Source of the DNA: Choanephora cucurbitarum
Taxonomy: Eukaryota > Mucoromycota > Mucoromycetes > Mucorales > Choanephoraceae
Assembly: GCA_025331435.1 (NCBI GenBank)
Contig: JAIWNI010000021.1
Span: 248,001-312,000 of the forward strand
Length of the DNA stretch: 64,000 bases
Direction: 5' to 3'
In this document: piece by piece, positions 46,413-60,434 of the stretch
How the letters are laid out: each line of letters begins with the position of its first letter
How positions within the stretch are numbered: the first letter of the stretch is position 1
The notes under the pieces: generated by a model
The model's input: only the letters and a program-made list of their open reading frames with translations
Told to the model about the DNA's origin: nothing
Database searches by the model: none
Translations under genes and position numbers: made by a program

Positions 46413-49400
46413 ATTGCATCACAATCTCTTTATTAACAACAAAAAAAAAACCATCTAATCATGTTTTAATTTATCCCCACTGGTATTCTCTCTCTTTGTA
46501 ACAAGTTATACACATAGAATTGCTGTTGTAATCGCATCGTTCATATTTATTAATTAATAAATCTTATATTCACCTTTTTGTAAGTTTATTTAAACTTCTC
46601 AGTGTGAAACAGAAAAGGGCGATCCATAAACAATGTTACCTGAAAAGGATGAAACGGACAGAAAAATGAAATAAGCTGAGTTTTTTTTTTGTGTATGTAT
46701 GACTATAAAGGATTAACATCATTTCTTTCGAAACAGTTGCACCTCAATGCTCTATGCAATCACTTCAAAAAAGGTATTGGGACAGATAGTTCGTACATAC
46801 ACACTTGGGTATTTCTTTTGTCTATGAACAATGAATACTGATCATATCGTTAATGCAACTAATAACCGAAAAAGAAAGAAAAATTCCTGTGCTACATCAC
46901 TGGCAATTGGGACTAGAATATTTCAACCTGATATATGCAGTGAAACAAGGACATTTCTGACTCTAGAAATGTAGTCAGAACATAATAGACAACAAAGACA
47001 ATATTTGACTTTTTTCAGACACGGTCGCGTTCATTGTGCAGAAAGAAGAGAAAGAGTGTTGGCAACATTACAACTTGTTTTAGTATAAATCCTTTTTTTA
47101 GATTCTCTCCTCAACAATGGTGAACCGTTCTATATGCTAATTATAGATTGTCCTATACGTTTCAGATAATACATTTGACTTGTCAGATACACCTTCACAA
47201 GTCCAATTTGATGTACGCATGATCTTCTTCTTTTACGTTTCTCCCTTTGAAAGGATAAGAAGCCCGTCTATAAGTAACTTCTCTCTTTCTTAATATAATG
47301 CTTATCTTATTAACAGTTGTACGTTATTTTGGATGAAGAATAACTTCAGAAAAATCAACTTTAACACCACAATTGAAATGTTGATTGAGTATACGATAAA
47401 TCAAACATCCTCTTTTAATCCGACATATCACTCCCTATTGTGTGTTCTGTCAACCATTTTTGCAGAGATGAAGTGAAAACAATTTGAATATAGTTGCCAA
47501 ACTATAGTTTGACCTAGGCTGTATCAACATACACCTAAACTAAAGGCAGCACTAATGTTAAAACGGCTGCTCATTGAATAAATTTGATTATACGCAACAG
47601 CATGCTGCAAGTTTGCTAGCTTGAATGAGTATATTCATTATTTTCATTACTAAATTCGACCCAGTACCTTACCCCCCCTCCCTTATTGTCGTCTTCAATA
47701 AGTGTTTGTTTTATGTAGTGCTGAATGTAAACCTGCTAATATTAACCACAAAAATCTTGATTTCTATAGCACTATACGATTCAGCATTTCTTTCTTTTAA
47801 TAAAAGCCAAAGAAACAAATGGCCATAGCTACTGAAGAGAAGGCTAAGTGTTACTTTATACCAAACGCATTCTTTTGCTTGCAGTAATAGTAAATCTATC
47901 TTTGCTCTTCCTCATCGTCCTGATTTACAAGGTTAAATTTTGATAATTTTTGTTTGATGTTTTATGTTGTTGATGAAACAAGACACATGTCTTTTTAGTT
48001 GGTTTTTCTTTCCTCAAATTAACGAAAATAATACATTCGATTAAAAGTAATTCATAAATTACAAATAAGGAGACATATCTGGTTCTAACAGTATGTGGAG
48101 AAAGTTATGAGCTACACTTGAAAGACAAGTCATCACGAAGAGTTCACGATAGTGCATATTACCTGATGGAGACAAGTGCAATCAAAAGTATTCTTGTTTC
48201 GAAAAGAAAAGAAGGCTAAAAGTAAAACTCAATTGAGAAAGAGACATCTTCAATCCAAGATGTGTAATAATATTTAAGACAGTCTCAATCATTCAGATAC
48301 TGTCTTGTGCTTTTTGCTCTATTGCGAATTGTTTACCAAACGACACTGTTGGTCTTAAAAAGTAATGTCATGGAAATCTTATATGACAAATTCATGCACA
48401 CAAACGTGATTGTTTACAAAACATTTGAAAATATCAAACATATAAAAATAATAACTCAAAAAGCACATGAACCCTGTTAGAGCCGCAGAATATATTGTGT
48501 TTGTTGCCCAACTTTATCCTTCGTCTTCTTTAGGATAAAGAAAAAGGAAGGAAACTTCATTACAGATAAAAAAACTGTCCCAATCAAAATAACCACAGCT
48601 GCTGATGCAGCAACAGAAAGTGATGAGATTTTATGTTATCACTAAGAAAAAGAAAAGCAGAGAGCATAAAAAACGATACAAACAGAATAAAGCTGATGAC
48701 GCCTTTTCTTTATAGCATAAACTACACGTCTCATCGTACAAAAGTATATAATTACATTACATATACAGTATTTTGTGTTTATCCTTGTATTTCTATATAA
48801 TGTGAATATATGTATTGGTTTCAAACAGCAAGCCTTCCCCACCCACATTTTTTCAAGTAAAATATGGGGCTGTAGTTGGTTGCACGACAAGGTATTGATA
48901 TTTTGTGTAAGACAAACCGTCAACTATTTGCGACTTTATACTAGGGTATCATTTATCATTGGTGATACATTTCAAAAGAAAGAGATGAGTTTATGAAGGA
49001 AAAAGTCATAAGCTATAAACCATTTGACCTTTACAAGCTATGTTCTCTTTTATGTTTTACTGCTAAAAAAAGAGTTACCAAAAGAGAGGGATTTGGATGA
49101 CTAGTTTGAAATCTTTCAATTTAGTCTTGCTTTTACTGAAGATAGATTTTGTTACCAACAAAAAGGACTGTTAGATCAACTGCTAAAACAGTTCCTCTCT
49201 TTACAATAGCATGTACTGCTGTCTAACAATACAAGCTCAATAGAAGGCTTAGAGGAATAGTTTGAAAGACTAGCTCAATATAAAAAGAAGCTATAGCCAG
49301 ATAATCTTATGCCTATCTAATCAAAGCAAAATGTTATGATTGATGTGCCTAAATAATGTTCCTGTCATTGTGCTCTTTTTCTCTGAGTTTCGTTTGAATC

Positions 49401-49747
49401 GGTGTTTTCTACCAAATCAAAGTTTCCCCCACACAAGCGAAGTAATCGGAGTTTCGAGAAATGCTTTTCCCTGTATTTTTTAACCGTTTCCGAAAAAAAA
49501 ACTTTAAAAAATTACTCATTTGCTTAAAGTTTCTCTTTCTTTTCTTTTCGCTTCTTCTCTATTTTTATTCTTCTTATCTCTGTGCGTGTCTTTGCCTTTT
49601 ATAGCATAATAATTAAAGTAGAGAAATCGATAAAAAAAGCATAAACGAGAGAAAGAGAAGACAACAAAAGAGTCAAACTTTATAAGAAAAAAAAGTGTTG
49701 TTTGGATATATGTATTTTTGAGAGTTTGCTAAAGCTTTCATCAATAA
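46413..49747. other. Gene-poor region of about 3.3 kb
   Basis: No intact gene seen on either strand; short frames lack protein-like composition. A C-rich patch (CCCCCCTCCC) lies near 47,673. The right end from about 49,380 is the promoter and leader of the sugar transporter gene. Confidence 0.45.
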
Positions 49748-52152
49748 ATGCACGGAGCGATATCAACCAATACTCGGGTATGCTTCTATTGTTGGTAAAT
49801 AGTGACGATAAAACATGATTTGAATCAATGCTGATTTTGTTTTAGTTTCCTAGCGATAGGTGGATTTTTGGTAAACCTAGAAAGGGAAGGAAAGGAAACA
49901 AGTTTACTTACCATTTTTTTTCCTATATATGTATCAAACAAACAAAGTATGGGTAAGTGATTTTCCAAACTTTTTCATTTAACTTTTTTCCTTAGTATGA
50001 TGGTAGGCTTAACTAATTGTGCCTTTTTATGTAGTTATAATTTCGGCGTATTGACAGGCTTGCTCTTAGTACCTTCTTTTGTTTCAGACTTGGATATTTC
50101 CACTGAAGTTGTGGGCAATGCATTGATCAGTACCTTAATGGCTGGCGCATTTGTCGGCGCAATTGTCTCTGGCCCGTTAGCTGACGCCATTGGAAGAAAA
50201 GCTCTCATGGCAGTGGGCATTATTATTTTTATTTTGGGCAATGTGTTACAAGTGGGTGCGATGAACATCAAGACCATGTATGGTGGAAGAAGTGTTACTG
50301 GTGTAAGCTTAGGGTATATTCTTATCTTAATTTGCTCATATAGAACGTCAATCGAACTTCTTCTAACGCAACCTCTCTTAGTATCTTATCTATGGTTGTT
50401 CCACTATGTAAAGTAGTATAGATGACTCAAATCGAGCTATATTTGTTTGTAATTCTTACGTAATTCAATACTCTGTTATAGATCAGTCAGAAATTGCACC
50501 TAAGAACATGCGTGGAAGACTGATGTCCATTCAACAATTCGCCATCACTTTAGGTACTGCCTTCTCATATTGGATGGCATATGCATTTGTCGATGTGCCT
50601 GGATCTACAGGTTGGAGGTAAAAGATTTGGATTTAGCTAATTGTTGTCATTATTGTAACTCATTCAACTCAAACTAGGTTAACCCTTGGACTTCAACTTA
50701 TTCCAGCTGTCATTTGTCTTTTAGGATTACTTATATTCATACCACAAAGTCCTCGGCATTCGATTGATAAACAATACCCAACAGAAGCACTTGAAACCCT
50801 ATCAAAAATCAGAGGCGATGGTACAAAGACACACACAGCTGTTTTAATGGAATTTACAGAAATGAAACAGAACATCTCTTTTGAACACAAACTATTTAAG
50901 GACCACAAGTACAGACGTATCTTTTCAAATGGACCGGAGCATAACCTACGACGGCTCTTGCTTGGTATGGCAGTACAAATCTTTCAACAATTTACTGGTG
51001 TCACTGCATTACTGTAAGACTTTTTTCTTTCTTTAGGAGAGATAGTCTTTCCTTCTTGTTTATGCGTATATTGACTTTGTTTTGTAGTGTCTATGCTCCT
51101 CAAATTTTTGAAGCAGTAGGTATCGAAGGAAGAAGAGCATCAATCATTGGTAACAAATCAACAATGAACAAGAAGTCAATGACAAAAGAAAAATGAACCC
51201 TATAACTTATTCTCTTTCTCCCTTGTCTCTTTCTCTTTTCCATTGTAGCTAATGCACTTAGTGGCTCCATCAACCTATTGGCAACTATTCCTGCTATGGT
51301 GTTTGTAAGCACATGACCTGTATTTCTAATCCATGACTCATTCTCTTTGTTTTGAATAGATTGATCGTTGGGGAAGACGTCCTACCATGATTACTGGCGC
51401 TATCCTCTGTAGTATCTGTATATGCGTCATGGCCATCTTAACAAGTGTCTACAAATACTCATTCACAAGTACAGGAGGCTTATTATTGTCAGCCGATACA
51501 ACAACTGCCAATACAGGCAAAAATGGTAACCCACTCATCCTCCTGTTTGATTCTAGTGGGTCCACCGTTGCTTTTCTAATTGTGACCTATCTCTGTGTTG
51601 CCTTTTACTCTTGTACTTGGGGCACGCTGGGCTGGATCTATCCTACTGAGCTTTATTCACAAGGTGTCAGAGCTAAGGCACTAGGCATATCTACTGCTTC
51701 CAATTGGCTGTTTACTTATGTCGTCTTACAGTTAACGCCTATTATGCTGCAGAATATCTATTGGCGAACTTATGTTTTGTTTTCAGTTGCCTGTCTCATT
51801 ATTGCCATCATTGTACATTACGAGTTTCCAGAAACAAACGTAAGATAAAGAGTACATCCTGTTTGACTGTTTTCTTTTTCTAAACTTATCTTTTGTATAG
51901 GGAAAATCATTAGAAGAAGTAGATTTGATATTTAGTGCAAAATTCAATTCATTCGATACGGATGTTCATCATCCACAAACAGCAGCAGCAGCATTAGCAC
52001 AGATGGAAAAAGTACAGCAAAAGAACAAAGACATCTATCAATTCCCATTTACACCCGAAATCACTTCATTAACCAACCATCATACAGCCAGGATACCATT
52101 TTTGACAACAAAACATTATGTTGTTACTACTCAAGCAAATGCTCATTACTAA
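49748..52152 (+). CDS. MFS sugar transporter
   Basis: Eleven exons (49748-49794, 49846-49870, 49948-49952, 50035-50313, 50382-50407, 50482-50617, 50678-51013, 51088-51149, 51249-51304, 51360-51839, 51901-52152) give 567 residues. Family signatures: span 1 FLAIGGFLYGYNFGVLTG, loop DAIGRKAL, GVSLGILSMVVPLYQSEIAP, NMRGRL, PQSPRH, QIFQQFTGV, DRWGRRP, YPTELYSQGVRAKALG and PETNGKSLEEVD. These define a 12-span proton-coupled or facilitated hexose carrier; the substrate is not readable. The third exon is only 5 bases (TATGG) and supplies Tyr and part of Gly in GGFLYGYNF. The first exon could end at two donors; the one at 49795 keeps the frame. A Cys-rich start MHGAISTNTRVCFYCC is the least certain part. 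Confidence 0.92.
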
Positions 52153-52264
52153 AAAGAAACGAAACAATATACCTTAATATCTAATGTAACTCTTTTTATT
52201 TTTCAAAAAACAATAATAAACAACTCCTTTTTTGTACATAATTTATCTCTTCTTTAACTTTCTT

Positions 52265-52445
52265 CTAACCAGCCAATTTAGGACAATCACTAAATTTGTT
52301 TGAAAGCATGAGTAACAGTGGTTGATATGCCTTTTGGCTATAAAATTTACCGAGTCTTGTGAGCGTAACTTCCACATTGACAGCATTGATTGAATAATTC
52401 TTCTTTGTACAACTTGAAGGGTTCAGTAGATTCAGGATCAGTCAT
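52265..52445 (-). CDS. 39-residue zinc-knuckle protein
   Basis: Two exons (52445-52351 and 52289-52265) join in phase to a 39-residue protein starting MTDPESTEPFKLYKEELF. The C-terminal half has one perfect CCHC zinc knuckle, CQCGSYAHKTRDC preceded by Cys (CX2CX4HX4C), with the last Cys delivered by exon 2. The intron (52350-52290) has GTAAAT and TTTAG ends. Neither exon alone would be noticed. Such knuckles bind single-stranded RNA or DNA. The ATG lies 92 bases beyond the stop of cdc5/cef1, on the same strand, and the stop lies 112 bases from the end of the convergent sugar transporter gene. Function unknown; the N-terminal helix may be a protein-contact segment. Confidence 0.72.
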
Positions 52446-52537
52446 TTTGATGGGTTTGTTAGAGAGAAAGAAAGAAAAAGTAGAGAAGGAAACTCGGTTT
52501 ATATAATAAAAAAATGTGGTCAATTGTTTTATTTGTC

Positions 52538-55086
<2,549 letters not shown>

Positions 55087-55221
55087 TTAAAGAAATTGAG
55101 AAAAAAAAAAGATTTCAACGTCATCTTTTTGATTTTTATAAAGCACCGGACTTTTTTTTTTATTTTTACGCGTGCGCGCAGAAGCAAGTTTATGCTAAGT
55201 TTTCTTTCTACTTAAATCACC

Positions 55222-55887
55222 ATGTTACGTTCATTGACTCGTCGTACTCTAATAGCACATAACCAAAAACAAGCTTACCGAGCTTTTAGTCAAACAGTAT
55301 ACAAAAGAAACAACAAGACAGAAGAAGACGCTTGGGAACAAGCCAAAGTAGATCCCTCCAAGATCGCTAATCAAGTTGTACCACAGCCTGCTAATGATGC
55401 TGTTCCCAACAGTATGCTTTCAGCATTCACCAACATGTTTGATCGTGGACCCAATGTCGGGATCGATGTGATTCTCAAGCATGGTTTTGTCTTGACTAAC
55501 AAAGTGCGTGTAGAACATCCTATTATCTTGTTGAATGGTTCGCCTTTCTTATGGAAAGCACCTCGTCGAGCTGAAGGATTCATGCCTATGAAAGATTGGG
55601 AATTGGAGGCATTCAAAATGTTTGAAATTGTGTCACCAAAGCCTGAATTAATTATTTTTGGTACAGGAAGAGAATTCGCACCTGTTCCAGAACATATCCG
55701 TCAATTCTTTTTTAAGCTTGGTGTTCAAGTAGATCAAATGAGTACTGTAAGTAGTCATGATAACAATAAGATATATACACATTAACTTATGCTGTCATAG
55801 AAACATGCCTCAGCAACATACAACGTATTAGCAGAAGAAGGAAGAAGAGTAGCAGCTGCTTTATTGCCATTAGACGAAAAAAAATAA
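55222..55887 (+). CDS. Mitochondrial complex I assembly factor, NDUFAF3-like (Mth938 domain)
   Basis: Two exons (55222-55746, 55801-55887) give 203 residues. The N-terminus MLRSLTRRTLIAHNQKQAYR, followed by AFSQTVYKR, is a mitochondrial presequence. The Mth938/DUF498 domain follows (~80-195): VKHGF-like ILKHGFVLTN, ILLNGSPFLW, FEIVSPKPELIIFGTGRE, and KHASATYNVLAEEGRRVAAA. NDUFAF3 homologues help join early membrane and matrix modules of complex I. That fits a fungus that keeps complex I. It starts 141 bases from the divergent cdc5/cef1 start, and its stop is only 8 bases from the stop of the convergent GTPase gene, so their 3' ends must overlap. Confidence 0.92.
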
Positions 55888-55895
55888 ATTAAAAG

Positions 55896-57262
55896 TTATG
55901 TTTGTATCATAGGTATGTTTGTGTCAGACAGAGCAATCCCGCTGTCTTGAGAGCTTTGCTTTTGCATCTGAGTCGGTCGTTTTCGCTTCTTGAGCACACT
56001 GTCCATAAGGGTCTGAATAAATCGCTGTTCATCAATTACTCGGACATCTTCTTGCAGATAATTTGGACGGTTAATGGAGGCCATCAGTTGTCGTAAACTC
56101 CAGGCAGATACTAAAAATAGTCTTCGCGTGCTTATCTTGTTCTCTTTGAGTTGTCTATAGATTGTTTGTTTGACTTCTTTCACTAGTTTGCCTACTGCCT
56201 TTGCCCAAAGTGTATTGGCATCCATCCCTTGATCCTTGTAGCGTTCTATTTTAGCATTTAATGACTAATAAAATATGAGTCAATTGGTTATGTGTATGTT
56301 TATATGAAGTTTATCTATATACCTGATCACATCGGTTGCGTACGATCAATACAGGAACATGATGTTGCTGTGCTTTGGCCGCTATTTCCAGATCAATTGC
56401 TTGTAATCTAATCTAAATCAGTACATCCAAATCGGGGTTTCCTTTTTAATAAAAATATACCTTTCAGCAGTAACAATAATTAAAGAGTCAAATGCTTTTA
56501 GATAGTAATCTTCAAAATAAGTATTTGCCCGATGTGTTACAGTGCCTGCACCTGGAATATCCCATAGTACAAGCTTACGCAAATCAGGATGCCGATAACC
56601 CCGAGGTTCTTCAGTAGACACTTTGCCAACTTCATTCACAGTGGCTGCATAAGGATCTGTATCTGAATAACCTAATATACCATTGACAATAGAACTCTTT
56701 TATTTTAAAGGTATTATTAGCAGAAGTAACAAAGAGAAAGAGAAAAAAGTGTATTACTAATGTGTTTTTTCGTGATTACCTTGCCTGTACCTGCTGCACC
56801 TACAACAGCCACATTATAAAAATGATCACAATCTAATCCAATAGCTTTTCTGACAAGCTGTTTTGTATCGTCAGAGAGTTCACTTGAATAACCAGGTGTC
56901 TCTGTAAACAATGATTGATAGGCAGACCAAAAGGCTACAAAGGGAGACAATGGCCCTATATTCTAAATGTGTCAAATCACAACAAAGGTTATCATTTAAC
57001 GGGATAAAGAGGGAAAAAAAGAATGAAACTGTTATTTACATCCAACTACACCAAGGAGACCACCGATGGTGCCATCCACTACTTTTACTCCTGTAAATTC
57101 GTTTGTGCTAAACTTATAGGCGTTGAGAATAGGAAATGCTACAATCACCATAGGCACTGCAATGGTTGTCATGGTAGCCTTATGAAACCGACTTGAGAAG
57201 TCATCCACATCATACAGAATATCGGATTTGTTACCAAGTGTGATTGAAGCTGCTTGTCCCAT
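55896..57262 (-). CDS. IRG-like (interferon-inducible/IIGP-family) GTPase
   Basis: Five exons (57262-57040, 56955-56780, 56696-56461, 56407-56323, 56264-55896) give 362 residues. MGQAAS at the start is a textbook N-myristoylation site. A hydrophobic segment (~32-48, TIAVPMVIVAFPILNAY) precedes the GTPase core: P-loop VVGAAGTGKSS (~127-133), then a switch region, RHPDLRKLVLWDIPGAGT with WDIPG (~178-182), YFEDYYLKAFDSLIIVTAER, VPVLIVRNRCDQ with NRCD as the G4 motif (~236-239), and a helical C-terminal part (WAKAVGKLVKEVKQ, RRLFLVSAWSLRQL). The order and spacing match the IIGP/IRG family, best known in vertebrate cell-autonomous immunity. The fungal role is unknown. An in-frame ATG at 57301 would add 13 mostly Phe/Leu residues from a pyrimidine tract; I prefer 57262. 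Confidence 0.82.
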
Positions 57263-57607
57263 GATTAAGAGAAAAAGAAAAAAGAAAAAAAGAAGTGTCA
57301 TTGTTTTTTTTTAAGAAAACAAATCACTTTATATACACTCGGTTTTTCCGAAAAAAGAAAGAGTGGTGTTGAATCTGCATGATATATCATTACCAAGGTT
57401 CTTGTTCTTTTTTCCTTTTTTTTTTTATAGCCATACATACGCATACACAAATAAGTAAGTATGCTTTGTTTCTCTCGAAAATGATACAGTGATTTCTTAT
57501 ACCGAAATCTTTCTCCTTTTTTCTCTCTTTCTCTCTCTTTTTGTTAAAGATCATGAGAACAATAGTCTGATGTACAACTCAGAAAAGCACATGAAAATCA
57601 CTTCTTT
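57263..57607. other. Intergenic region between the IRG-like GTPase and acyltransferase genes
   Basis: 345 bases with the GTPase promoter and the 3' side of the acyltransferase gene. It contains CT-rich tracts near 57,510-57,545. No gene seen. Confidence 0.5.
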
Positions 57608-60300
57608 TTATTTATCCTTTTTATCCTCTGACTCACTCCCAGGCTTGCTGTTGTTACTATCATCATCTTCTTCTTCCAACTCCTTTTCATCTATATCATC
57701 AATACGGAAAATACGCCTAGAGAGCTTACGATCATCAGTTGAGGTAACAACGAGTTCTGGTATATGTCTTTGAGTGATAGAAGGCAAACTCGTCATGCCT
57801 TCAATCTTGAGCAGTTCATGGCTGGCACTGTTGGATCGACTACGACTTCGACTATCTGACTCACTCACAGATCCACTTCGACTACGACCACTGATGTTAA
57901 AATAAAACTTGTCAAAGAAACCATCTTCTTCATCTGATCGAGCCCAGTTAAACAGGTTCTTATCGTCAAGCCAATTCATGCGTGTTGCCTGTTGGAAGAA
58001 ACCGCTGGCTACTCTAGGAAGCTTGCTAGGTGCAGATGTCCATGATAAACTAGCCGTACTTGTGCTACGACTGGGTGAAGGTTCAATTGTCTTTGAGATA
58101 TAATTGGCTATTCCGAAAAAAAAAGGGTAAGCTCTTTGTCTACTTATCCAAAACAAGAACAAAATGTTCCATTATTTACCATCGAAATCCGTAAACACTT
58201 TAGGTCCGTATTCATTAATGAGCTCAGTAATATTGCTAGATAGCTTTTCTCGGTTTTGACGTAATGTCTCTGCAGCCTGTGGATCCAAAAGAGCAAGAAA
58301 GGTAGGCTGAATTGATCTACTGGGACGTGAATACATAGTGTATAACTTCAATGCTTTACATATACCTAAGGATATCGAAACCAATCTCACCAAAACGCAT
58401 ACTAGCATAAGATACAAAAGGTAAGAGAGCCCATGTCATGAGAGGTAAGGCAAGCTTGTATTTGACTTCAAGGTTTGTTTGTAACACAACAATAAACATG
58501 ATCAAACTATAAAATGCATACAATGTAGGTAGAAGTACTAGACCTACTAACAGCTTCCATGTAGCCAATACATCCCGACCAGCAATCTTGACAGTAGAAC
58601 TTTTTAAAGCAGCTGGTGTTTTTTTTGTAGTTGCATCAGTTTCTAATAAGTTTATATGATCGTGTTATTCATACCTTGAGCCTTTTTCTGGCTGATCACT
58701 TTCGCTAATACAATCACAGGAAGATTCAAGATACTACCGGGAAATGCCCATAGAGCAAGGATAATCAAGACAACAATACGCTTAATTAACAACCAAAGTA
58801 AGCGTCCTTTGTTACGATTACTTAATTTGGACACCTGGTGATCTCGAATGCCATGGTATTTCAGTAATTGGTTGTAAGCCATGACACGCTGTTGTAACTC
58901 AATGACTTTTGGATCATCCTTAAATAGGTTATAACCAATCAAAAATCGTCTATTTAAATCCACTACTTGAGACAGGTGTAATTTCCTATGAGCAGGCTTG
59001 TAAAGTCTTCTGGCTGCTTGAATGAGCTAGAAAGATAAATGAGCTTTTTGTCCTCCTTTTGTCGTTTCTTACTTTAAAGATGACTTACCATCAATGTTTC
59101 ATAACTGCCTGCATTTAAAGTCACTGTCTTGAGGGCATTATAGATACTATCCAATAAACTGGAACAAGCTTCTCGCTTCTCTGCCCCACCAGCCTTGAAT
59201 TTCTCTACTAATTCTGATGAAATACTGATAGGATTACCAAATTCGATTACTGCTCGAGATCTGAATCGATGGGCATGGAAATAATTTAAACCTATTTATA
59301 ATATCAATTAAAATCTTCATCGCATCTGCTTTTCCCTTCCCTTACCACAAGGCACAATCTTGACGTCCAATCCTTTATACTTTGCCATAGCACCCAATGC
59401 CATCACAGTAACACCGGCTAAACGAAAAAAAGTGAGGAATAATCCTTTTGGATAAACAAAGAGCACGCTGATTTTACCTTTTAAAGGCAACATTTCTGCT
59501 CTATCATGACTACCACCTTCTGGAAAGATAGTAATACACCTTCCATTATTCAGTTCATCATGCACGCATTTGTAGACAGACTCTTGCTCTACATGAGGCA
59601 TACACTTATAGGCAGTACCCTCCGATCGAGTCAATAATTCCAACGCTTTCAAATCCTTAAATTCCTTTTTGATGATCAATTCTGTATCTGAAATAATTTC
59701 AACCACCTCTGATAATCCACATCCTTTTGGTAAGACAATAGAGTCCCGCGGCTTTAGTTGATGCGTAAATTGTGTGTCAACTCCAATGATACGCAATGGG
59801 TCTGTCTTTCTGTTCAACAGTTGAATGCGACCTTGGCCTGATTTAGCTAGATCTTGAGGACGAATGACTGGAACTAAAGAAGGATTACTTGGACTCATCA
59901 GATTATAACACGTTGTTTTTCTTGCTTGTGAGTAAAGACTTACTAGCACTGATCATTCTAGCAAAAAAACCAATGCCTTTTTGATGCATGGATTTTTCTG
60001 CAATCAGAAATGAAACTCGTCTACCGCATTCTCTCATTAACACAATAGGATCAACAAACTACATTTGTATGCAAAGATTGTATGAGCTTAAATCTATCAT
60101 TTTTGTTTCTTGATTGGCTTTGTTTCAGAATAGGTATTCATTACTTGATTTGCATGTGGAGCAACCACAAAGATGACTGGGCCTTTCTTGGGTATCTTGT
60201 GTGCACCTCTAGGTCGTACTTCTCGAAAGAAGATATCAATCATTAAGTTGAATATCCATAATGCTATATCATAAGCTATGATTTGAGCTAATGTATGCAT
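57608..60300 (-). CDS. Glycerol-3-phosphate acyltransferase, Sct1/Gpt2 type
   Basis: Nine exons (60300-60145, 60058-59944, 59873-59478, 59417-59346, 59291-59089, 59026-58675, 58642-58366, 58319-58180, 58107-57608) give 684 residues. Acyltransferase block I is VIFVVAPHANQFVDP (His49, Asp55), split by intron 1. Block III is CITIFPEGGSHDRAEMLPLK, followed by AGVTVMALGA and IVPCGLNYFHAHRFRSRAVIEFG. Membrane spans occur near the N-terminus and in the C-terminal half (VVLIILALWAFPG, and LVGLVLLPTLYAFYSLIMFI). The order is that of yeast Sct1/Gpt2, ER enzymes that make lysophosphatidate, the first step of phospholipid and triacylglycerol synthesis. The C-terminus is Ser/Arg- and acid-rich and may be phosphorylated, as in the yeast enzymes. 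A 46-base intron (58365-58320) is the shortest here. Confidence 0.93.
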
Positions 60301-60434
60301 TTTAAATAACAAAAAAGAAAAGAAAAAGAGAGAAAATTAAAGAAAAAAAAACGCCATTTGAATAACAACAAGGTAAGTTACACAGGTAACTTTTTCCCCC
60401 AAACCAAAAACTGCTTTTGGACATCATTATTTGT

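Noticed and set aside
49778..49780. Donor GTATGC at 49778 for exon 1 of the sugar transporter
   Set aside because: It puts exon 2 out of frame with the first transmembrane segment; the donor at 49795 keeps it.
57263..57301. Upstream in-frame ATG at 57301 of the IRG-like GTPase
   Set aside because: It adds mostly Phe/Leu codons from a pyrimidine tract and hides the myristoylation-type MGQAAS start.
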